A DNA stretch of 19,301 bases from NCBI GenBank assembly GCA_018609925.1, contig JAHEOG010000106.1, positions 1-19,301 on the forward strand. Reading direction: 5' to 3'. The first letter of the stretch is position 1. Each line of letters begins with the position of its first letter. Below the pieces are notes generated by a model, which did not search any database, was not told the origin of the DNA, and saw nothing but the letters and a program-made list of their open reading frames with translations. The position numbers and the translations under genes were made by a program. Below, piece by piece: positions 1 to 5,900 of this stretch. This DNA comes from Gammaproteobacteria bacterium (GTDB taxonomy: Bacteria; Pseudomonadota; Gammaproteobacteria; Thiohalorhabdales; Thiohalorhabdaceae).

Positions 1-892
1 CCTGGAGGGCATGGCATGCCATGGCGCGGTCGATGCGACGATTTAGACCGCAGAGCACCTTGCCCGGACCCATTTCCAGTACCGTGTCGGTCCCCTCCCC
101 CGCCATCCGCTCAATCACCCGGGTCCAGCGTACGGGGTTGGCAAGCTGACGCACGAGGGCGGCGCGGATGGCGCCAGGATCGGTGACCGGCTCGGCATCG
201 ACATTGGTGACTACGGGCACTCGGGGCGGCCGGATTTCGGAATCCCCGAGCCGCTCCTCCAGCCGCTTCGCCGCCGGCTCCATGAGCGCGCAGTGGGACG
301 GGATGGAGACCGGGAGCTCGACACTGCGCTTGGCCCCGGCCTCCTGGGCCGCCTCCATGAGCGCCTCCACGGCGGAGGCGGTACCCGCCACCACGATCTG
401 GCCCGGTGCGTTGAAGTTGGCGGGCTCCACCAATCCCCGATCGCGAACCCCTTGGCAGAGATCCATTACGGTGTCGTCTTCCAGACCCAGTATGGCGGCC
501 ATCTTGCCTCCGCCTTCGGGCACGGCCTCCTGCATGTAACGGGCCCGGTCCGCCACCAGGGCGGCGGCTTCCGCCAGGTCCAGGCTGCCCGTCGCCACCA
601 GGGCGCTGTACTCCCCCAGGCTGTGGCCCGCGGCGTAGGCTGGCGCGGGACCTTCGTGATGGGCCCAGAGCCGGGAGACGGCGACACCGGCGGCGAGCAT
701 GGCCGGCTGGGTGGTCTCGGTACGGCCCAGCTCCGCTTCCGGTCCTTCACGGATCAGGCCGGCCAGATCGCGGCCGACCGCCTCGGAGACCTCTTCCAGG
801 GTGCGGGCCACCATCCGGTCCGGGTCTGCGAAGCCATCGAGCATGCCAACGCTTTGCGAGCCCTGACCGGGGAAAAGGAAGGCGAAAGGCAT
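1..892 (-). CDS. fabD: Malonyl-CoA:ACP transacylase FabD (3' end cut by window edge)
   Basis: Transfers the malonyl group from malonyl-CoA to acyl carrier protein, supplying the extender unit for type II fatty-acid synthesis in the cytosol. The reverse-strand translation begins MPFAFLFPGQGSQ, with the family's GQGSQ motif at residues 9-13. The nucleophile motif GHSLGEYSAL places Ser91, and PSHCALM supplies His200, matching the E. coli Ser92/His201 pair. The last visible residues are GPGKVLCGLNRRIDRA and a few more; 297 codons are present against about 310 usual, so only the extreme C-terminus is missing. ATG at 892 is preceded by AGGGGGAG about 8-10 bases upstream. It follows fabH by 65 bases on the same strand with no visible terminator, so it is probably co-transcribed. 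fabG and acpP would be expected beyond the left edge (inference). Confidence 0.96.
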   Translation of the reverse strand, partial: MPFAFLFPGQGSQSVGMLDGFADPDRMVARTLEEVSEAVGRDLAGLIREGPEAELGRTETTQPAMLAAGVAVSRLWAHHEGPAPAYAAGHSLGEYSALVATGSLDLAEAAALVADRARYMQEAVPEGGGKMAAILGLEDDTVMDLCQGVRDRGLVEPANFNAPGQIVVAGTASAVEALMEAAQEAGAKRSVELPVSIPSHCALMEPAAKRLEERLGDSEIRPPRVPVVTNVDAEPVTDPGAIRAALVRQLANPVRWTRVIERMAGEGTDTVLEMGPGKVLCGLNRRIDRAMACHALQ

Positions 893-957
893 GACCGGGA
901 ATCTCCCCCTTGGCGGTTACGGTTCCGAAGAGCGCTGCGCTTGGATTGTTCGGGTAG

Positions 958-1929
958 CTACCAGCGAAGGAGGGCGGAGCCCCAGGTGAAGCCTCCTCCG
1001 AAGGCCTCCAGCAGCACCAGTTCGCCCGGGCGGATGCGGTTGTCGCGGACCCCTTCGTCGAGCGCCAGGGGGACCGAGGCCGCCGAGGTGTTGCCGTGGC
1101 GGTCCACGGTGACCACCACCCGGTCCATGGCCAGGTCGAGCTTCTTGGCCGTCGCCTGGATGATTCGGATATTGGCCTGGTGGGGAACTAGCCAATCCAC
1201 CTCGCCCTGCTCCAGCCCGTTGGCGGCCAGGGTTTCCTCCACCACCTGGCCGAGGGTATTCACGGCCACGCGGAAGACCTCGTTGCCCCGCATATGGATG
1301 GTCCCTTCGGGGGTTCCGGACTCCCAGCCCGTCGCAATGCCGGTAGGGACTGTCAGCAAGCTGTCCTGGCTGCCATCGGCATGGAGGTGGGTGGACAGGA
1401 GGCCGTGCTCGGGGGTGTCGTCGGCCTCCAGCACCACGGCCCCCGAGCCGTCGCCAAACAGGACGCAGGTGCTGCGATCTTCCCAGTTGAGGATCCGGGA
1501 AAGGACTTCGGCACCCACCACCAGGGCCCGCCGGGCGAGCCCCGTGCGCAGGAAGCTGTGCGCTGTGGCCAGGGCGTAGATGAACCCCGTGCATACGGCC
1601 TGGACATCGAAGGCCGGTGCGCCCACCACCCCTAGGCGGCCCTGGAGAAGGCAGGCGGTGCTCGGAAAGACCCGGTCGGGGGTGGTGGTGGCCACCACGA
1701 TCAGGTCGATCTCCCCGGGCGAGCGCTCGGCGGCATCCAGGGCTCGGCGAGCGGCGGTCTCGGCCAGATCGACCGTGGCCTCATCGGGGGCGGCGATGCG
1801 GCGCTGTTTGATGCCGGTCCGAGCCGTGATCCACTCATCACTGGTGTCCACCAGCCCTTCTAAATCCTCGTTGGTAAGGACCTTTTCGGGCAGGTAGCTC
1901 CCGGTGCCGGTGATCCGTGTCCCCGCCAC
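958..1929 (-). CDS. fabH: Beta-ketoacyl-ACP synthase III FabH
   Basis: Condenses an acyl-CoA primer, usually acetyl-CoA, with malonyl-ACP to start fatty-acid elongation. The 323-aa product has the usual family length. The full catalytic triad is visible: Cys113 in AVCTGF, His250 in VPHQANIRI and Asn280 in HGNTSAASVPLAL, followed by the glycine-rich C-terminal EAFGGGFTWGSALLRW. The start is a GTG (GTG GCG GGG), chosen because GGAG lies about 8 bases upstream inside the end of plsX and because the N-terminus then aligns with the family. Only 5 bases separate it from the plsX stop, so translational coupling is likely. No residue is missing. Primer preference (straight or branched) cannot be read from the sequence. 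Confidence 0.97.
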   Translation of the reverse strand: MAGTRITGTGSYLPEKVLTNEDLEGLVDTSDEWITARTGIKQRRIAAPDEATVDLAETAARRALDAAERSPGEIDLIVVATTTPDRVFPSTACLLQGRLGVVGAPAFDVQAVCTGFIYALATAHSFLRTGLARRALVVGAEVLSRILNWEDRSTCVLFGDGSGAVVLEADDTPEHGLLSTHLHADGSQDSLLTVPTGIATGWESGTPEGTIHMRGNEVFRVAVNTLGQVVEETLAANGLEQGEVDWLVPHQANIRIIQATAKKLDLAMDRVVVTVDRHGNTSAASVPLALDEGVRDNRIRPGELVLLEAFGGGFTWGSALLRW

Positions 1930-1934
1930 TCAGC

Positions 1935-2945
1935 CTACTCCGCCACGTCCAGCATCTGCTGGAACTCGCTGGTGAGGTGCTGGTTCATTTCATTTCGAAC
2001 CTGGGATATAGCTACCTCGATGGCCTTGCTGAAGGCGTAGGCATCAGCACTGCCGTGACTCTTGACCACAATCCCGTTCAGCCCGAGGAGCATGGCCCCG
2101 TTGTACTCCCGGTGATCCACCCGCTGGCGGAAATCCCTCAGCACCCGCTGCGCCAGGAAGGCGGCCACCCGGGCCGGCCAGCTCGCAGTGAAGGCCTGGC
2201 GTAGGAAATGGGCGATCAGCTCCGCGGTGCCTTCCGAGGTCTTGAGGGCCACATTGCCGACGAACCCATCGGAGACGACCACATCCACCTCTCCCCGGAA
2301 GATGTCCCGGCCCTCCACGTTACCAATGTAGTTGAGCTGGCTTTGGCGCAAGGCCTGGCCCGCCACCTTCACCACATCGTTGCCCTTGATGTGCTCTTCC
2401 CCGATGTTCAGGAGACCCACCGAAGGACGTTCCACCCCGTAGACGGACCGAGAGGCGACCACCCCCATGATGCCGAACTGGAAGAGGTGATCGGAGTTGC
2501 AGTCCACATTGGCCCCCAAGTCCAACATCAAGGTGGGTCCGCCCACGGTCGGCAGGAAGGTGGCAATGGCAGGGCGATCGATACTGGGCAGGGTCTTCAG
2601 GATTAGCCGGGAGATGGCCATCAGGGCCCCGGTATTGCCGGCGCTGACCAGCCCGTCCACTTCCCCCTCTTTAACCAACTGGGCACCGACGTGCATGGAG
2701 GAATCGCGCTTGCTGCGCAAGGCCAGGGACACATCGTCGTCCGGAGCCACCACTTGGGTCGCCTCCCGAATAGCGATCCGGGGATGGGAGCTCAGCCCCT
2801 GGTCGGCAAGGGCCGCCTGGATGGCGTCTTCCGGGCCCACCAGCACCAGCTCAAGGTCGTTATACTTCGCCAGGACGGAGGCAGCCGCGGGAATGACCAC
2901 GGACGGACCATGGTCCCCCCCCATGGCATCCAGGGCTATCCGCAT
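1935..2945 (-). CDS. plsX: Phosphate acyltransferase PlsX
   Basis: Makes acyl-phosphate from acyl-ACP, the activated donor used by PlsY to acylate glycerol-3-phosphate in phospholipid synthesis; a peripheral membrane enzyme in studied members. The 336-aa product starts MRIALDAMGGDHGP, the hallmark N-terminus, and contains AGNTGALMAI and the DLGANVDC segment typical of the family. ATG at 2945 has an AAGGGGG ribosome-binding sequence just upstream. It sits between rpmF (78 bases upstream, no clear terminator) and fabH (5 bases downstream), the conserved rpmF-plsX-fabH order of proteobacteria. This supports shared transcription of a ribosomal protein with early lipid genes. Confidence 0.97.
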   Translation of the reverse strand: MRIALDAMGGDHGPSVVIPAAASVLAKYNDLELVLVGPEDAIQAALADQGLSSHPRIAIREATQVVAPDDDVSLALRSKRDSSMHVGAQLVKEGEVDGLVSAGNTGALMAISRLILKTLPSIDRPAIATFLPTVGGPTLMLDLGANVDCNSDHLFQFGIMGVVASRSVYGVERPSVGLLNIGEEHIKGNDVVKVAGQALRQSQLNYIGNVEGRDIFRGEVDVVVSDGFVGNVALKTSEGTAELIAHFLRQAFTASWPARVAAFLAQRVLRDFRQRVDHREYNGAMLLGLNGIVVKSHGSADAYAFSKAIEVAISQVRNEMNQHLTSEFQQMLDVAE

Positions 2946-3023
2946 GGGGCCCCCTTGAGCGCGCAGGCGGGGATGGGAATCGAACGGTTCGATCCGGGAG
3001 GTCTCACCGCCGATGGGACGGGA

Positions 3024-3209
3024 CTAATCCTCCTCGGAGACCGGGAGCACCTGGCGCTCCCGGTAGGAGCCGCAGCTTCGGCAAACGTGATGCGGACGTT
3101 TGGTCTCTCCGCACTCGGGGCATACGCCCAGGTTGGCCGGTCGAACGCCGTGGTGGGAGCGGCGGCGATCGCGCCGTCCTTTGGAGGTCTTCTTCTTGGG
3201 TACAGCCAT
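3024..3209 (-). CDS. rpmF: 50S ribosomal protein L32, zinc-binding (C+) form
   Basis: Structural protein of the large ribosomal subunit. The 61-aa product starts MAVPKKKTSKGRRDRRRSHH, the standard basic L32 N-terminus. Two CxxC pairs, Cys30/Cys33 (CPEC) and Cys43/Cys46 (CRSC), form a zinc ribbon, so this is the zinc-dependent C+ variant; no cysteine-free paralogue is visible here. ATG at 3209 is preceded by GGGAG at good spacing. It lies 57 bases after yceD and 78 before plsX on the same strand, the conserved yceD-rpmF-plsX arrangement. Confidence 0.97.
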   Translation of the reverse strand: MAVPKKKTSKGRRDRRRSHHGVRPANLGVCPECGETKRPHHVCRSCGSYRERQVLPVSEED

Positions 3210-3266
3210 TGTGGGCTCCCAAACCGATGAATGTGGGGGCCCCGCCGTTCCGAGGGAGCGCCGGGG

Positions 3267-3827
3267 CTAGGAGTCCTGCTTGAGCTGGGCCAGGATAGCG
3301 AACGGGTTCTCGCGCCGAGGGCGAGAGCAGCCGCATTCTGCCTCGTTACGGTCAGCTCCGCAAACGGGGCAGAGTCCTCGGCAGGCCGGATCGCAGATGG
3401 GGCTCTGGGGCAGGCCAAGGAGCCACTCGTCCTCTAGGGCGCCCACGAGATCCAGCCTGCCCTCGGGTGCTTCCACCTGATTATCCGACTGGGTCAGCAC
3501 CCATACCTCCCCTTTTTGGGCGGGATCAGGCTGAACCTCCCGCTCGGGGTCGGGCTCCACCGTCAGGAAGAGCTCCGCCGCCAGGGGGTGATCGAAATGG
3601 GCGCGGCAGTATTCGCACTGTAGGGCGACTTGCCCCGTGACTCGGCCGCTCAGGATGTAGACGTCGTTGCGGGGCTCAAGGCGCAGGTCGATCGCCACGG
3701 CCTCCGGTAGCCCGGCGGTCGCCTCTCGTAGCCGGTCCAGGCGCCGGGGGGGAATGCCGCCCTGAAGGGCAAGGCCTTCCGCCGGGACCTGTTCCAGCGG
3801 GATGATGGACTCGTTCAGCTCTCGCAT
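3267..3827 (-). CDS. yceD: YceD / DUF177 family protein, 23S rRNA accumulation factor
   Basis: DUF177 proteins are needed for normal accumulation of 23S rRNA in E. coli and plant plastids; the exact activity is not settled. The 186-aa product has the family layout: an N-terminal beta-rich part, a CEYC pair at Cys71/Cys74, and a C-terminal cysteine cluster (Cys145, Cys149, Cys153, Cys156, then Cys165 and Cys167 in AECGCSRP). It ends with the family-typical NPFAIL segment before QLKQDS. It lies directly upstream of rpmF, its usual partner. The start ATG at 3827 is only 7 bases after the stop of the HAD phosphatase gene, so the two are probably translated from one message. The cysteine set is larger than in E. 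coli YceD from memory, and could bind metal (inference). Confidence 0.9.
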   Translation of the reverse strand: MRELNESIIPLEQVPAEGLALQGGIPPRRLDRLREATAGLPEAVAIDLRLEPRNDVYILSGRVTGQVALQCEYCRAHFDHPLAAELFLTVEPDPEREVQPDPAQKGEVWVLTQSDNQVEAPEGRLDLVGALEDEWLLGLPQSPICDPACRGLCPVCGADRNEAECGCSRPRRENPFAILAQLKQDS

Positions 3828-3834
3828 TAACCTA

Positions 3835-4542
3835 TCAATTATAGCCTTCGCTCGGTGGCCTAACCAGACCCCCCGCGCCCAGATGCTTCACTATCTGGCT
3901 GAAGTCCTCGGCCCAGGCCTGGGGCTGCCAAGGCGCCAGGCGGCTCTGGGCGTGCATGCCGTAGGTTACGGCGATGCGGGGCATGTCGAGGCGGTAGGCC
4001 ATCTCCATATCAAAGGCGGTGTCGCCGACGTAGACCGCTTCGCTGGGCATGGCCCGGAAGGTCCCCAGCAGCTCCCGGAGCATACGGGGATCCGGTTTGG
4101 AGGCCGTCTCGTCGGCGCAGCGGGTGGCGTGAAAGGCGTCTCCCAGGCCCCATGCCTGCAGCATGCGGTCCAGGCCCCGGCGGGATTTCCCCGTAGCGAT
4201 CCCCATGAAGTACCCCCCCTCCCGGAGCCGATGCAGACCCTGGAGGACACCGGGGAAAAAGGGCATTTCGCCGGCCCCGAACCCTTGGAAGCGCCGACTG
4301 TACACGGCCTGTAGAAGATCGCGCTGGTCTTCGTCGGTTTCGGGAGCAAGCGCCGCAAGGGCCTCGCGCAGCCCCAGTCCGATCACCTCCTGGCAGCGCT
4401 CGGGGGAAGGGACCCGATGGCCCGCCTCCTGGAAAGTGGCCTGCAGGGTGGAAACGATGGCCTGGCGGCTGTCGACCAGGGTTCCGTCCCAGTCAAGCAC
4501 CACCAGGCGAATCCGCTCCGGGTCCCAGGCTTCAGTGGCCAA
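3835..4542 (-). CDS. HAD-superfamily hydrolase, phosphoglycolate-phosphatase-like
   Basis: A subfamily IA haloacid-dehalogenase phosphatase of 235 aa. All four motifs are visible: motif I DWDGTLVDS with Asp17/Asp19, motif II ATGKSR with Thr117, motif III Lys149 in SKPDPRML, and motif IV YVGDTAFDME with Asp174/Asp178. The sequence between motifs I and II is helical, as in C1-capped Gph-like enzymes. A similar HAD gene follows rluC in Pseudomonas, so the locus is conserved, but the substrate (phosphoglycolate, a nucleotide or a sugar phosphate) cannot be told. The start is TTG, supported by GAGAGGA 5-6 bases upstream and by motif I falling at the normal distance from the N-terminus. It lies 15 bases after rluC and 7 before yceD. 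Confidence 0.9.
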   Translation of the reverse strand: MATEAWDPERIRLVVLDWDGTLVDSRQAIVSTLQATFQEAGHRVPSPERCQEVIGLGLREALAALAPETDEDQRDLLQAVYSRRFQGFGAGEMPFFPGVLQGLHRLREGGYFMGIATGKSRRGLDRMLQAWGLGDAFHATRCADETASKPDPRMLRELLGTFRAMPSEAVYVGDTAFDMEMAYRLDMPRIAVTYGMHAQSRLAPWQPQAWAEDFSQIVKHLGAGGLVRPPSEGYN

Positions 4543-4557
4543 CGCGGTCCTCTCGTT

Positions 4558-5541
4558 TCAGATGTCGTTATCCAGAATGCTGCCCGGACCGCCCAGGGCA
4601 TCCAGAACAGCCTTTAGCTCGGCGGGCAGGGGGGCCTGGAAGGTTAGCCACTCCCCGCTGGCCGGGTGGGGAAGGCCGATCTTCGCACTGTGGAGGAATA
4701 TCCGGTCGAGACCGTGGTCTTTCAAGGCCCGATTGCCCGCCTTGTGCCCGTAGCCCCAGTCTCCCCCGACGGGGAGCCCGGCATGGCGGGCGTGGGCCCG
4801 GATCTGATGGGTCCGCCCCCGGAAGGGCTCGGCCCACACCAGGGTATATCCCGAGAGAACCGCCACCGTCCGGAACCGGGTTGTCGCTTCCCTTCCCCCT
4901 TCGAGATCCACCACCACGCTCTGTCGGGCCTCTCCATCGTCGGTCCGGCGCAAAGGGGCATTTACCTCCATTTCTTGCCGGTCCGACTCCCCCACAAGCA
5001 GGGCGAGATAGCCCTTTTCGATGCGCTCTTCGCGAAATGCCGCCTGAAGGGCCCGGGTGGGACCGGCTCCCTTGCCCACCACCAGGCAGCCCGAGGTCCC
5101 CCGATCCAGGCGGTGTGCCAATCCCCACTCGCTATCGGGGCGGACAGCCGCCAGGGCCTCGATGATCCCGAAGGGGGTCTGGGTACCGCTGTGGACCGCC
5201 ATTCCCGCCGGTTTGTCGAGAACCGCCATTTCCGCGTCCTCGAACAGGAACGCGGCCCCGACCCGGGCCCGCAGGGATTCCGGTACCGCTGCCGAAGCCT
5301 CCGGGGAGCGGGCGGTCACGGGAGGCAGCCGGACCCGATCCCCGGCCTGGAGGCGGCGGCCCGCCCGGGACCGCCCACCGTTCACCCGCACCTCTCCCTT
5401 GCGGAGCATGCGGTAGACCCGGGATCGGGGGACGCCCTTCAGTTGGGCTAGCAGGAAATTGTCCAGCCGCTGCCCGGCACGCTGGGAGTCCACGGTCACC
5501 CAGCGGGCGCCTTCCCCGCCTCCCCCGTTGCCAAATGTCAT
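4558..5541 (-). CDS. rluC: 23S rRNA pseudouridine synthase RluC
   Basis: Isomerises uridines 955, 2504 and 2580 of 23S rRNA (E. coli numbering) to pseudouridine. With the ATG at 5541 the protein is 327 aa, close to the family's 315-320. An N-terminal S4 RNA-binding domain (about residues 20-80; AGQRLDNFLLAQLKGVPRS) precedes the RluA-type catalytic domain. The catalytic aspartate is Asp146 in HRLDRGTSG, and GRTHQIRAHARHAG is the other family signature. The frame stays open upstream to a TTG at 5655, but that extension has no properly spaced ribosome-binding site, does not resemble RluC and would overlap the rne promoter, so I rejected it. The gene is divergent from rne, as in E. coli, and is the first gene of the leftward run ending in fabD. 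Confidence 0.95.
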   Translation of the reverse strand: MTFGNGGGGEGARWVTVDSQRAGQRLDNFLLAQLKGVPRSRVYRMLRKGEVRVNGGRSRAGRRLQAGDRVRLPPVTARSPEASAAVPESLRARVGAAFLFEDAEMAVLDKPAGMAVHSGTQTPFGIIEALAAVRPDSEWGLAHRLDRGTSGCLVVGKGAGPTRALQAAFREERIEKGYLALLVGESDRQEMEVNAPLRRTDDGEARQSVVVDLEGGREATTRFRTVAVLSGYTLVWAEPFRGRTHQIRAHARHAGLPVGGDWGYGHKAGNRALKDHGLDRIFLHSAKIGLPHPASGEWLTFQAPLPAELKAVLDALGGPGSILDNDI

Positions 5542-5589
5542 CGGGAACTTCTCGCCTTGTGTCGGGATCGGACCAACTAACGGCGTGAA

Positions 5590-5618
5590 TTGAAAGAATT
5601 CCCCCGATCCGATAGGAT
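5590..5618 (+). promoter_or_regulatory. Candidate sigma70 promoter for rne
   Basis: TTGAAA (5590-5595) and TAGGAT (5613-5618) are separated by exactly 17 bases, with further AT-rich sequence (GATAAT) overlapping the -10. Matches to consensus are 5/6 and 4/6. Transcription would start near 5626, giving an rne leader of about 275 bases. No experimental support is available. Confidence 0.55.
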
Positions 5619-5711
5619 AATGGACTGGTTTGGATGCGGGCTTTTGGGGTTTCAATCCCCTTTGCTCGTACGCTACCTAACGGGAAGCGCCTTTCGGTAA
5701 AGGTTCCCGCC

Positions 5712-5737
5712 GCGACGCGTCCCTGTTGGCGCGTCGC
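5712..5737 (+). promoter_or_regulatory. Hairpin in the rne leader
   Basis: GCGACGCG (5712-5719) pairs perfectly with CGCGTCGC (5730-5737). A G-U and a C-G pair extend it inward to a 10-bp stem with a six-base loop. There is no U-tract, so it is not an ordinary terminator. It lies in the predicted rne 5' untranslated region. E. coli rne uses structured leader hairpins for feedback cleavage by RNase E, so a similar role is possible but unproven. Confidence 0.5.
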
Positions 5738-5900
5738 CCTCTGCCTTTCAGGACCCTAGCACAGGTGTCCGCACCCAAGGATCGCGGTGCGTTGAGGCAG
5801 GATCCGGCAGGACAAGATATCCCAGTTTCCCGCCGCCGGGCGGGGCATAGGCGGCGTCCGCCCCTTTGGGTCCGGCGGCCACAGGAGCCACTTACCCAAA

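Larger units (their letters stand above)
5542..5900. other. 359-base divergent intergenic region between rluC and rne
   Basis: Holds the candidate rne promoter (5590-5618), the leader hairpin (5712-5737), and a GC-rich segment (about 5829-5880) containing GGGCGG/CCGCCC complementary arms that could form a second structure. AGGAG (5883-5887) lies 13 bases before the rne ATG, rather far for a ribosome-binding site. No promoter for rluC could be identified with confidence. No convincing small gene was seen. Confidence 0.6.

Noticed and set aside
293..1579. 428-codon open frame on the plus strand across fabD and fabH
   Set aside because: Opposes two genes with intact catalytic motifs and crosses their boundary; no protein-like features.
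5542..5655. 38-residue N-terminal extension of RluC from a TTG start
   Set aside because: No properly spaced ribosome-binding site, no resemblance to RluC, and overlap with the candidate rne promoter; ATG at 5541 gives the family length.
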